64,000 nt of DNA. Source: Isoetes taiwanensis (lineage: Eukaryota; Streptophyta; Lycopodiopsida; Isoetales; Isoetaceae). The DNA lies in NCBI GenBank assembly GCA_021234155.1, contig JAJEKV010000147.1:809910-873909 (forward strand). The letters are read 5' to 3'. How positions within the stretch are numbered: position 1 is the first letter of the stretch; every line of letters starts with the position of its first letter. A model generated the notes under the pieces. That model worked only from the letters and a program-made list of their open reading frames with translations, was not told the DNA's origin and ran no database searches. Positions 54,307 to 64,000 of the stretch are shown one piece after another. The position numbers and the translations under genes were made by a program.

Positions 54307-56610
54307 ATGGCGATGGCTGCAGAAGCTCCTGATCCATACGCTGTAATACACGAGCACTGCCAAATCTCCGCTTCTCAACAAGAGCTTCTTGATTCAATAC
54401 CGGAATGGAAGACGTGCCCTAATTACGATTTTACGCCATCCCTTGCACCCGACCTCTCTCTGGCGTCATCAGACACCTGTTCTACGCAGCCCGGCGTTTT
54501 GGAAGGACAGCATCCTGTAGTGTTTATGTCGCCTCCAGATTCCAACGACCAGAGTTTTTCAGGTATGAAAGAGGAAGATAGTTTTAATGGAGCATTTGAA
54601 AGTGATAGATCTAGTTCGCCAAGGCGAAGAAATTATGATGATAGTGTAAAGCGTATTCCATTGACTGAATCTTTAGCTGGTTCACCTACTCAGAATTGCA
54701 CAAGTACTTTGGAGCCTATAACTGGAACACAAACGCAGGGTTTTGGGGATAGGTTGAAGCTTATTATGGACTTAGATTTTGAGACTCAGAATTTTGATGA
54801 CAGTTTGGAAGAACAAAGGCAGAGTTTTGGGGATAGAATGAAGCCTATTATAGAGGTGCAAACCCAGGATTTTGAGACTCAGAATTATGAGGATATGGAA
54901 ACACAACTGCAGAAATTTGAGGATAGTGGAAAGATACGAACACATGGCCAAACTCAGAATTTTGAGGATAGTTTGAATATGACACAAACAACAGTAGTTG
55001 ATGTAGAATTTTGTACTCAGCTGTTCTCAGAATCTCCGAGACCATTAGCTTCAAAGAAGAAGTCTTATGGTGAACAGATCTTCCCATCAGTGCCACCAGT
55101 CTCCACTCGAGTTTTAAGACCTAGGAAAGCAAGGGAGATGTCTAACAAGTTAAATTTGAATAGCAATTCGGAGAGAGCTTCAAAGAGGAAGAATAATCAT
55201 CATTACGAGGGAGCCACTATTGAGAGCACTGTTAAGTCCAAAAAAATGCGTGGGGCTGTAAATATCGAGGATTTAAAAGATTTTGAAAATTCTAATGCCT
55301 TGGCACTTTCTGTTGTACATAAAGATACAAAAATAACTGATGGCTTTCATAGAATAGCCATAGCTAATGATTCTGTCATCTTACAGTTAGAAGATACCCC
55401 GACTAATAGCAAGTGCTTAGCCCAGAGACAAGCTAATGATCCTATTAGCTCACAGTTAAAAGAGATGCCTACTGGTTCAGTCCACCTAGGCAGGACTTCC
55501 TCTGATGCTTGTGCTAGTCCACAACTATTTGAGCCACAAGGCAATATTTCCATCAGCTCACAGCTAAAAGGGACGCCTACTGCGTCTGTCAGCTTTCAAG
55601 GAATGGATGGTTCTTTTAGTGCACAGTTATTTGGGACGCAAGCTGATACATGCAATAGTCCACAGCCACAGAAGACAACTGCTTCTTCACATAGCTTGCG
55701 CGTAGGAGAAATTCCTGCCAATGCGTCTGTTAGTTTGCGGGTAGAAGAGCCTTCTGACAATTTGCAGCCGACAAATGAATGCGAGAGTGTACCACCAATG
55801 CAGAAATCACTTAAAGAAGATAAAACATCCGGCTCTCCTATTGGTCCAGCGTCCCCAGTTGCTGAGGCTGCTAATGGTTGTCAAAGTCCCTGCTTTAATT
55901 TGCAGTATAGAAAGTTACCGTTAAGTCTAAAGCCCATGCATAAGTTTGAGGGTACTCCATCTTTGTCTAACACATACAAAACTGCAGCATATCTGCAAAG
56001 GAAGGAACCAGGGGATGATGATGGTCCTTCCCTGGTTTCTATGAAGAAACCCAGTAGCAATGAGGTATCCCATGCTAAAGCGTTGCATTCTTCTGGAATG
56101 TCCAACAGCTGCAGGGCCTGCTGCAGTGGAAACTCACAGCTTCACGAACATCTCCTTGATCAGGAAGGTTCTCAAAATAAAGAGCAAGCAAATTGGAATG
56201 AAGAATTGCAGCATTTTGATAATGAAGGAACAGAAGGAAACCATGTTGTCAATCATCCTAATGAAGTTTCAGGCAGAGAGAAACTGAAGCATGTCCCCCA
56301 AATGGATGCTGAGTTTGAACTTTCTCAGAGACTTCGTTCCCCTTTGTCCTTCACGGTATCTGAGATTCTTTCTTCAGTACTTAGAGTATTTTGTGGACCA
56401 AAAGAGAAGTTACAGATTGACAGCACCACAACCATGAATAAAGAAGCGAAGAAGCCAAGGGGTCGAGGCATGATTAGAAAAAAGAGAACAGAAAAATGTG
56501 ATCATGGTAATGTCCAGAATGTAGAGAATAACACTGAGAGCCACAAGTTCTTGAACTCTCTTCTTAGTTCAGGGTACATGTTGCCACACTTTAGCGATGC
56601 ACTCCATTGA
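54307..56610 (+). CDS. TQ-motif-rich nuclear-type protein, 767 aa
   Basis: Single intact ORF. ATG at 54307 in good context, with a second Met two codons later. Predicted disordered, Ser/Thr/Gln-rich. At about residues 130-235, TQ dipeptides recur in phrases such as ETQNFDDS, TQDFETQNYED and TQNFEDSL (an SQ/TQ cluster, typical substrate region of ATM/ATR kinases). At about 365-460 a second repeat set, SSQLKxxPTxSV with PQLF/AQLF, occurs. Basic patches: RVLRPRKAREMSNK and KKPRGRGMIRKKRTEK (likely nuclear localisation). No catalytic domain. The ETQ-repeat style recalls the N-terminus of plant BRCT DNA-repair proteins from memory, but no BRCT follows within the window, so this may be a first exon, a truncated gene or a different family. 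Confidence 0.7.
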   Translation: MAMAAEAPDPYAVIHEHCQISASQQELLDSIPEWKTCPNYDFTPSLAPDLSLASSDTCSTQPGVLEGQHPVVFMSPPDSNDQSFSGMKEEDSFNGAFESDRSSSPRRRNYDDSVKRIPLTESLAGSPTQNCTSTLEPITGTQTQGFGDRLKLIMDLDFETQNFDDSLEEQRQSFGDRMKPIIEVQTQDFETQNYEDMETQLQKFEDSGKIRTHGQTQNFEDSLNMTQTTVVDVEFCTQLFSESPRPLASKKKSYGEQIFPSVPPVSTRVLRPRKAREMSNKLNLNSNSERASKRKNNHHYEGATIESTVKSKKMRGAVNIEDLKDFENSNALALSVVHKDTKITDGFHRIAIANDSVILQLEDTPTNSKCLAQRQANDPISSQLKEMPTGSVHLGRTSSDACASPQLFEPQGNISISSQLKGTPTASVSFQGMDGSFSAQLFGTQADTCNSPQPQKTTASSHSLRVGEIPANASVSLRVEEPSDNLQPTNECESVPPMQKSLKEDKTSGSPIGPASPVAEAANGCQSPCFNLQYRKLPLSLKPMHKFEGTPSLSNTYKTAAYLQRKEPGDDDGPSLVSMKKPSSNEVSHAKALHSSGMSNSCRACCSGNSQLHEHLLDQEGSQNKEQANWNEELQHFDNEGTEGNHVVNHPNEVSGREKLKHVPQMDAEFELSQRLRSPLSFTVSEILSSVLRVFCGPKEKLQIDSTTTMNKEAKKPRGRGMIRKKRTEKCDHGNVQNVENNTESHKFLNSLLSSGYMLPHFSDALH

Positions 56611-58587
56611 TTTTTATCTGTTTTGTCAGCTTGCATGGCGGTGCCGTTTTTTTTCTAGTCAATTCAAACTTGGTACCTAATTTCTCTTTCTGGTCTGGAA
56701 TAACTTCTACGCAGTAAATGACACAATGCATGCATGATGCATTAGGTAACCTTCTCCATTCTCTGTGTCTATCACAAATAAGCTTGACCTTGACAATGTT
56801 AGTAATAGAAATAGCAATAGAAGCACTTGACCGAAGCGAACGGATTTTCGTAGGGGGTGGCATTTGAATTTCTAATAATCGTGAGCAATGCCAATCAAAG
56901 GCAGACCACCTTTTAGTAAAAAATCTGTGTGACTTACAAGGTAATCAATTGAGTATACAGATTATACATCAATTGCTGAAACTTATGGCTTTGACAGACA
57001 ATGGATTATTAGGTCATTAGCCAGGTGGAACGATTTGCTGATTGAAACCTAAATTAAAATCTAGGAGCCAGTTTTGAAGCGATATAGAATGTGGTTATTA
57101 TTTTGAAAGAGCTTGTATCGCCATTAATACGCACACTATAGACAATGCAGATAGAAAATCAGAGTATGTACAAAATAAAACAATTTTAGTATAACAAAAC
57201 AGAATTTGATTGCATTTCAGATACAATGGATTGAGCTGCCTGAGCTGCCGTATGGGTATGACCGTCCTAATAGAAGTACAATCACCAATAGAATTGCAAA
57301 CTATTTTGATACACAATCCATAGAATTACCAATCTGCAACTGCAACTATTTGAATTCTTTTGACAGATTGGGTTGCTGGTTATCAAAGGAAAAGCATGTG
57401 TATTAGCTTTGTGTTCTTTAAAATAGCACATTCAACTATAATATAGCTTTGGGACAAGCCAAGGCAATTATGAACAAGATGGTGAAGCCTCGAAGGGTTG
57501 CCCTCTTTGTTTCAAATATTATCACAAGGTCTGCATTTGTTGTTCTTAAATAATACAACTTGTAGAATATGTAAAGAGATGGCTTTTATGCCTTTTTTTT
57601 GAAGTTATACAACTTGTAGAATATAGAGAGAGAATAGAATAGAGAGAGAATTTCAGATCATTACCCAATTCTTTTGTGTCACTTCAAAAATCCGTAAGTA
57701 TTCTGAGTTGTACCTTTTTATGATTTCTTTATCGACCATAATGATTGGATTGGTGTTGGTTCCTAGTTGGATAGGTGTGTACCTTGCCCGGGGGTGCACA
57801 AAACTAGATTGAATGAAAAACTACAGAAACTAAAGACTGGACATGAAAGAAACAATTTGTTCTGCAAGAGCCCCATGATCTCTGCTTAATCTTGTTCTCC
57901 TTATTCTGCTAGTGCGTCTTATGTGGGAAAAATAAGCTTCTCAAAAACTTCAAGAGGAAAAATAAGCTTCTCAAAAACTTCAAGACAGATAACACAGTCT
58001 TCGTTTTCCAAAGTGTCTATGAAAGTTTTAGATATGTGCCCTGACCAATCCCCATTCGAAATGAGAGGGGATGTCTTTCTCGTCACTCCCACTGCTAACA
58101 ACCACTGCTGCATCTGCTGTCGTCATAGTCAAAATTCTGATCTGCAAAATTGCTCGAAGAAGAAAAAGAAAAAAGTAACCTGCGCGCAAAAAATAAGTGG
58201 TACGATTACAATAATGTAAATATTGCCACCCCATCATGTAATCACCTTATTTTACCAATTCATCTTACAACTAACTTCAAAAATTTGCCTTTGAAACCTC
58301 ACTTCTTGTCACATGACCTTATTTTTGCCACCTCAGGATGTATTTGCCACATCACCTTGCTCTTGCCACTTCATCTTGCCACCTCATCATGGAATTGCCG
58401 CATCACCTTGTTTTACCAATTCTTTTAGAAACTAACCTCAAAAGTTTTCTTGTGAAATTTGTTAAGGGTTTATCCACCTTATCTTGTAGTTTTTGCTACA
58501 TCACCTTTTCTTCCGATCTGGAGGACCCATAACGCGGATAAGTAATTTAGTTTTTTCCTAACAACCCCCTTCTTTTTTTTTCTTTGT
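56611..58587. other. gene-poor stretch with short tandem duplications
   Basis: No gene supported. Noted: an ACAACTTGTAGAATAT duplication at 57558-57625, a 30-bp perfect tandem pair (57927-57956, 57957-57986) around AATAAGCTTCTCAAAAACTT, and loose CTTGCCACCTCATCxTG-type repeats at 58220-58420. Confidence 0.5.
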
Positions 58588-58950
58588 TCATATCTAGATC
58601 TTGTTATTGTATCCTCTATAATTGTGAATCTTCCTATGGGATTTTTGTCCGTTGTTCATAATTAGATCGTGTTATACTATCCCTTATACTTGCAAATTCT
58701 CTTGGAGGATTTTTTCCTTGTTTACATCTAAATCTTGTTCTTGTATTTTCCATACTTGTGGTTTCCTAGGGGCATTTTTTCTTTTTTCATATCTAGAGCT
58801 TGTTATGGTATCCTCCGTACTTGTGAATTTCCATAGGGAAATCTTTTCTTTGTTCATATCTAGATCTCATTATTGTCTCCTCCATACTTGTGAAATTTTT
58901 TCCTTTGTTCATATTTAGGCCTTGTTATGGTAACCCCCTATGCTTGTGAA
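58588..58950. repeat. 66-bp minisatellite, six units
   Basis: Units begin with TCATATCTAGATCTTGTTA-like words at 58588, 58656, 58722, 58787, 58854 and 58909. Each contains TCCTCCATACTTGTGAATTT-like sequence and a T-rich block. Imperfect, so old. Confidence 0.85.
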
Positions 58951-59218
58951 TCATAATTCTTATATCCACTCTATTCAAGACTTTATTCGTAAAGTTGATT
59001 GCTACTCATATTTACATAATATAACATTAATTCCTAGTTATATTAATTTGACGGTTGTCGATGATCTCCATAACATTTTTTTAATCTATAGTTCTGCTCA
59101 TTCCCTATCTAGTTACTTCAATCCGCCTCCTTTCTTACGTTTTTCGTTTTTAGCCGTTCTTCTTATAAGTTGTTTGTCTGTGCATAGATGTTTTTTCCGA
59201 GCATCATCCTGAAGGTTC

Positions 59219-59690
59219 GTGAGCTTTTCAATGGCACATAGGTTGTGCATGTCTCTTGGAATTAAGCTCCCCAAACACACCCACCCCCCCCCCCATCAGA
59301 TGGGATTTTGTTGCTATGGTCATTCTTGGATGGGATTTTGTTGGTATGGTCATTGTGGAGATATCTATGTGGTTGATATTTTTAAAAGAACACATCGCAA
59401 ACCTAACTCATTCTTTGGACTCTCGACTTACTCTCTTGGATTCTACACTTTATATAGATTTGTTAACTTTGGGTTATACATTGATTTTGGTTTTGCAGTT
59501 CGTCTGGGGGTTTTTTCCTTCACATTCTCCGTACAGGAGGATCTTACCCCAGTGCAGCTGTGCATGCAGAAGGAGGAATTGTGCCGGGTTCGTGAAGCTC
59601 GCTTGCGGCGGAAGTGGGCAGTGTATAGAGGGGGGCAGGCGATTATCCGGGATCAGTGGCCATCCGATCCGTGGGCAGTGTGCGTATAGC
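59219..59690 (+). other. unassigned plus-strand frames
   Basis: Two overlapping frames (to 59689 and 59807). The end of one (EELCRVREARLRRKWAVYRG) looks coding-like and Arg-rich, and may be the C-terminus of a transposon protein. No domain recognised. Confidence 0.25.
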
Positions 59691-59720
59691 CCTGATCCTT
59701 ATTACCTTCATTGTATGTAC

Positions 59721-59932
59721 TGGGGTTTAGCCCCACTATTTTTGTTCTTGTTGGGCTTCGGTCCCCTGCTTGGGCTTATGCCCTTTTGTTTTATTCTAGC
59801 ATTGTGATTTGCTACGGGGCATAGTCCACGAGTTCTGTGTACTGGGGCTAGTCCCCACGTTTGATTTTGGCTTCGGCCTTTTTGGTTTGGTCACGGGCTT
59901 GGTCCCCGAGTTTCAGTCTGGGCTTTTGCCCT
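59721..59932 (+). repeat. array of micro-hairpins
   Basis: At least seven small palindromes of the type GGGC-TT-x-GCCC follow one another: TGGGGTTTAGCCCCA, GGGCTTCGGTCCC, GGGCTTATGCCC, GGGGCTAGTCCCC, GGGCTTGGTCCCC and GGGCTTTTGCCC. Loops are 3-5 nt. They alternate with T-rich spacers. Each could form a stable 4-5 bp stem in RNA. Confidence 0.8.
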
Positions 59933-61134
59933 ATCTTTAGCATTTGGTCGACCTTCAGGGTTTATTCATCATGCTTGAGATTCGACATGGTGGTTTGGAA
60001 CGTATATCATGTGCATCAGCAGAGGGGTTAACTGTTGATGTCGCATTCTGGACTTGGGCTAGTTCCATTGTAGCCTCAATTTCGGCCTTTTCTTGGATGT
60101 AGAGGATGATAAGATGATAAATTATATAGCAGATATTCATGATATTTAGATTTACACTTCCAAAGCACAATTTTCTTATTTTCATTAATGTCTTTAGTGA
60201 GTGACTTGTGATACTTTGAATATCAATATCACAAGCTTGTCTGCCTTATCAAAATCATTTATCTTCATTTTTAATAGCAAATATCTAAAACCTGCTCAAC
60301 AAGTACTTGATGGGGCTTGCTTTGTTTGAAAGGACTTTGAAATCAAACAACTATAGACAGAGGGGCCAGCCCATAGGCTTGTACAGGTCAAAGCCAGGTA
60401 GCTACTTCTACCTTTCCAAAGATGGAACTCAATAATGTGACTACAAGGACTTCCATGCAACACCGACTATTGTTAGTTCATTTGCTGGTACACCTATGCC
60501 ATCTTCTAACATTCCTAAATGTGCTGAAATAGCTGCTGCAAGATCTAGAGAGCAAAAGGAAAAGGTCAAGGAGCTCGCCCCACATTTAGATTAGCATTTT
60601 GCATTTAGCAAAAAGCATTTCTAGTGTTGAACGCAACGTTCTGCATTGTGCCAATGGAATCTCACAATGGCAAAAATCTAAGGAGCGGCAACGGCGGTTG
60701 AGTTTCTTGCCCATGTCGCTGCAGGCGAAGTTAGAGCCCATTACTTCGTATTTCAGAATCGAAAGAGAGCAAGGCCAAACATACTATCATATGATTCAAA
60801 CTTCTATTATGGCGGAGTCATATCTCCACCACAGCATAACACATAGCATCATAAGTTCTAACTTTCCTTGCAAGAAAGTTGTTTGCCGCAGTAAAATGGG
60901 GACAAATGGCCAAAGCGAGCACATCACTCTTTTTATTTTCTTATTGTGCGAAAAATGTCTGGGAAAAACCATGTGTTAAGCTTAGAGCTTCGCTTGTTTT
61001 GCCACGTGGATGTCTCTATCGGACTAAATGATCTTATCATGAATTATGCTTTGTATTATATGTCTTAGTTATCCAAGATTTCCAATATATTTTCATGCAT
61101 GCAGAGGCAGCTTATGAATTCCCACTTAGACATG
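59933..61134. other. gene-poor stretch
   Basis: A plus-strand frame across about 60300-60590 (GQPIGLYRSKPGSYFYLSKD, AAARSREQKEKVKELAPHL), broken by a TGA-like stop, looks weakly coding and could be a decayed exon. A 126-codon frame at 60599-60979 lacks an ATG at its listed start and has no domain. Confidence 0.35.
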
Positions 61135-62074
61135 AGGACTAAGCCCTTTTGCATGCATGCATTGAAGCTACTGAATTTTCAAAGGTTTGGATGGGCTTTT
61201 CGGAACGCAATCAGATTGTCTATAGATGCGGCTACATCCCGGTCGACAATAGGCTACCACTTGGATGAACCAAAAAAATACAACGAAGAGCGACCACAAG
61301 GCTTGCGTTGGTAAAGGGAGAGTGTACAAGGATGTCGGGTAACTTTTAACCTCGTTTGCGGGCAAAACGCAGTGACGAGTCGCATTGTAAGTGCGTACAA
61401 GTGTTCTTCCTTAAAGGAGGACATCAAGAGTGTCATTTGGGAGCGATATCTGCAGATTCAGACTTACTTATAGCAAACAGTTGTGCTCGTGGTAATATGT
61501 ATTCTTTGCTTTTCTATGTTATGTATGTGGTGGGTAGTGTTGCTCTAGTAGACATCTTCTCCACTGGGTTTTGAGTCCCCCATGTACTCTTTGTACTCTT
61601 TTGAGTAATAAAGGTCCATGTTCATAAAAAAAAAAAACCCGCGGTGACGAGTGATCCTCTTCTACAATCACTTAGCTATGGTTTAATTAACTTATAACAC
61701 CCACCTTACTTATCGCATACTAAATGATGCACCAAAGCTGGTGCATTACAAAGCCATAGCTTAGGCTATATTATCCCCGATGCCTGGTGCCGACCTTTGT
61801 CCAAGATTCCATGCTAGCTTATTCCTCACCCTAAATCTATCTCTAGGAAGCAAGCCATTATCCAAAATGTTCTAAATTCCCTCAAAAAGGATTAGTCAAG
61901 CCATTGATTAATTAAATTCACTCAAGCTGTGCATTTTTATTATTAGAATTGCTGCTCTAGGTTCTTCCAGAATCTACTGCAAGTGGCTTGCCTTTAATCT
62001 AGGAGCATTCTTCACTAAACACATGGCTTCAACACCCATTTGGATCTCTTTTTATCTTATAGTAAGTTAATTAA
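61135..62074 (-). repeat. inverted-repeat arm, right
   Basis: Reverse complement of 47157-47790, interrupted by a poly(A)-tailed insertion at 61386-61637. The outer end is AGTAAGTTAATTAA. Confidence 0.85.
61386..61637 (+). mobile_element. 250-bp poly(A)-tailed retroinsertion
   Basis: Sequence absent from the left arm, ending GAGTAATAAAGG...TTCATAAAAAAAAAAAA (polyadenylation signal AATAAA 15 bases before a poly(A) run). Flanked by CGCAGTGACGAGT and CGCGGTGACGAGT, a 13-bp near-perfect duplication also present once in the left arm. Consistent with a truncated LINE or a processed transcript inserted by LINE machinery. Confidence 0.7.
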
Positions 62075-62397
62075 CCTGCTCTCCCCAAGTTGCTTTTGTG
62101 AACTCATGATGTCTGCTCAAGGCCACTAACAGAAACATAGAGTAGATATATACATAAGGATCTCTTCTTACAGTTTCCTAGAATGCTACCAAGGCCAAGC
62201 TCCTTCTATTAAGATGCATGAGAATAAATTAAAAATATTGACATGTAGTCAAGCAGAGGTCTATATTTAAGTTTCTAAATATTTCCTTATATAATATAAA
62301 TATTGAGAGAACTAGTGTCCTTGAGGAACAATTTTAGTATATGAGCATCATATTATGTCCATATTTGCTTGATGAATCTGGTATCTTCATAATATTA

Positions 62398-63210
62398 AGG
62401 GAAAATTACCAAAATGCCTATATTTAGCAAAAATTACCAAAATGCCCTTCAAACAAAGGGCATTTTAGGTAATATTGTAATATAGTTCTTATTTTTTTTT
62501 TGAAGGTACAAATTTTTATATTTTATATATATGAGAAAAAGTACAATGTTTCAAGCTTATAGAGAATTACTATAGGAGTAATCTCAACTTCTTCGCTCTC
62601 TATATGCAGAAACTTATTAATTGCTCTAGAAGCAAAGTACACATGAAGCTCATAACTTGCTCTTGTAGCTGATATCCTGGAATAGTCCATAAAATCCATC
62701 CGCATCGTATCCAGATGATAGAAGATGATCCAAAGTAGCCAGAAGGCCCTGGAAATAATAACTCTTATCTTGAAGAATGTGCAAATGCCCTGAACCACTG
62801 GAATAGAAGAAACCTTGTTCCATGCAAGTTGCAAATTCATATCTGTATGAGAATATCTGTAATATAGTTCTTATAGCTCATCAAATACAAAACTTGTCTT
62901 AACGATAGTTGTAGATTATGATAAGATCTTTTCAATAAGATTAAACTCATCTAATTGAAGTTGAAATTCACAAGTTAAGCTTTTTTGAGTTATTTTTTAA
63001 AACCCGTATTTAAAGAACCATAATTCCAACTCCGGTTTAGATAATTCTACTGCCTTTGGACAGATCTCACTGTTATCTATAAGTTTTGTGCAGGCTACTT
63101 TCATGTTTGATCAGTCACAAAGAAGTTATTACCATTTCAGCCAAACACCCCATTTTTAGAGGTATTCTGGTAATTCTTGCAAAATATAAGGGCATTTTGG
63201 TAATTTTCCT
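62398..63210. mobile_element. TIR element carrying a LINE fragment
   Basis: Terminal inverted repeats of about 50 bp (AGGGAAAATTACCAAAATGCC outward on the left, AGGAAAATTACCAAAATGCCC on the right) flanked by TAATATTA (62390-62397 and 63211-63218). The 8-bp TSD, possibly 9 bp with one mismatch, fits hAT or Mutator-like MITEs. Without the LINE insertion at 62492-62857 it is about 430 bp and non-coding. Confidence 0.85.
62492..62857 (-). mobile_element. 5'-truncated LINE fragment
   Basis: Poly(T) at its left end (62491-62501) and a 16-bp TSD TGTAATATAGTTCTTA at 62476-62491 and 62858-62873. The minus strand holds a 105-codon frame (62840-62523), perhaps derived from the 3' ORF of a LINE related to element C, but the likeness is weak. 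Confidence 0.75.
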
Positions 63211-63216
63211 TAATAT

Positions 63217-63425
63217 TAGATATTCTAAACGAGGTGCACCTTGCACTACCACAGTCGTCGGATTTGTCGATCATACGGCCCATACTGTGTGTTGGAGTAT
63301 CTGGGCACCTCTCGTTTCGCTTATGGTCATTTATGATTGGGGGCGCCTATGATTTTGAAATATGAAATATGCATTCGGCTAAGGTTTTGATGGAATATCG
63401 AGCCTCTATACGACTTCGTCTAAGG
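63217..63425 (-). mobile_element. SINE copy 2, body only
   Basis: Matches 34646-34860 (shared ACGAGGTGCACC, ACTACCACAGTCGTCGGAT, ACACCTCTCGTTTCG-type words). The tRNA-like head is missing because a LINE begins at 63426. Confidence 0.7.
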
Positions 63426-64000
63426 TTTTTTTTTTTTTTTTCCATTAATTATAGATTAGAAAGTACATATAGTTCAAGTATTTGACTAGGGATGATCAAT
63501 ATACTAGAATAAAGTTAAGCAAAACATAGAATAAAGTATAAGAGTATTGTAATGCATATCCAAAATAGATGGATTGATATGCATTATATATCACAGAGTA
63601 CTGATATTTCCTGAGGTATGCCTGAGCAGCATATATGTTGAAAATCTGCTTGTTGTTGAACTGAAGCATCTAAGAGTCCTTGAGCAGCACATAGTCGCCA
63701 ATTGCCTGAAATGAACAAAGGAAAATTGACTGCACTAAGGCAGATTAGAAAAGGAAAGTAGGTTTATATGTCAAGGAAATGAGAGTGATCAGAAAAGGTC
63801 GGTGACAAGATAAAGTTGGTGTGCCTGCCCCAGTCCAAACATTCCAGAAGATCAGAGACACAAGAGGTGGCCATTAGGATCAATACATTCCCATAAGCAT
63901 CTGCTTTTCCCCTCTGATGATAATAACATTCTCTATAGTATGTAAACTGCCTCTCTGTCATATGCATGCTGGTGGTTTCCAAAAACCAGAATAGAGAGTA
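63426..64000 (-). mobile_element. LINE 3' end (element H), runs off the window
   Basis: Starts with poly(T) at 63426-63441 and continues past the window edge, so it is the 3' end of a minus-strand LINE. Carries a minus-strand frame (63982-63764) related to ORF3 of element C. Confidence 0.75.
63764..63982 (-). CDS. ORF3-like fragment of LINE H
   Basis: 72-codon frame including MTERQFTYYRECYY and a following hydrophobic stretch VLILM, matching MSERQLSKYRELYY and LLLLM at the same relative positions in the 172-residue ORF3 of LINE C. Truncated by the window or by a break upstream. Confidence 0.55.
   Translation of the reverse strand: METTSMHMTERQFTYYRECYYHQRGKADAYGNVLILMATSCVSDLLECLDWGRHTNFILSPTFSDHSHFLDI

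Noticed and set aside
58588-58950. possible CRISPR-like array
   Set aside because: Units are contiguous 66-bp imperfect repeats without unique spacers, in eukaryotic DNA; a minisatellite.
47157-62074. a single 15-kb TIR transposon
   Set aside because: Arms lack matching flanking duplications and no transposase is in a sensible position, so I report only the inverted repeat.

Overview
The window looks like land-plant nuclear DNA dominated by transposable elements. The evidence is a Ty3/gypsy chromovirus with a chromodomain, a second Ty3/gypsy element with an envelope-like third ORF, several non-LTR retrotransposon families, and a spliced gene of the plant DUF7054 family. A pogo-type transposase remnant and LINE-like fragments ending in pentanucleotide repeats rather than poly(A) make me lean towards a large-genome, perhaps seed-free, plant. 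That is inference only. I see no rRNA, intact tRNA, CRISPR array or bacterial-style operon.

2.7-31.9 kb is one nested stack, and insertion points can be fixed from target-site duplications (TSDs). The host is a decayed chromovirus (element A) on the minus strand, with its 3' LTR at 2666-4199 and gag N-terminus at about 31860; no 5' LTR was found. Element B (5580-17362, minus, TSD ATTCC) sits in A's integrase. B's RNase H is split by a 600-bp hAT-like MITE (11809-12408, TSD GTTGCGTT). A full-length LINE (element C, 20599-31307, minus, 16-bp TSD) sits in A's gag. C's ORF2 is split by a young non-autonomous LTR element (D, 22328-25150, TSD GTCCA).

32-43.9 kb holds an unrecognised minus-strand ORF, tRNA-like SINE heads, minisatellites, a long TTCTAGAA-rich array split by a 5'-truncated LINE, a histone H3 pseudogene, a duplicated GCATGC-rich segment, and one convincing host gene (DUF7054 family, minus, three coding exons, 41738-43017).

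44.7-54 kb holds two LINE-like 3' fragments with (TTCTA)n tails, a pogo-like transposase pseudogene, one arm of a 13-kb-spaced inverted repeat, a histone-H3-fold ORF with a long unusual N-terminal tail, and several hairpin-forming segments. 54.3-56.6 kb carries a 767-codon intact plus-strand ORF rich in TQ motifs, with basic patches. 56.6-64 kb is mostly repeats: a 66-bp minisatellite, a run of micro-hairpins, the second inverted-repeat arm, a TIR element carrying a truncated LINE, a second SINE copy, and the 3' end of another LINE.

The observations I would chase first are: the antisense Cys-rich ORF with its own TATA box inside element B (9693-10014); the third ORF downstream of ORF2 in LINE C, with a related ORF in the copy at the window's right edge; the H3-like ORF; and the pentanucleotide-tailed retrotransposons.
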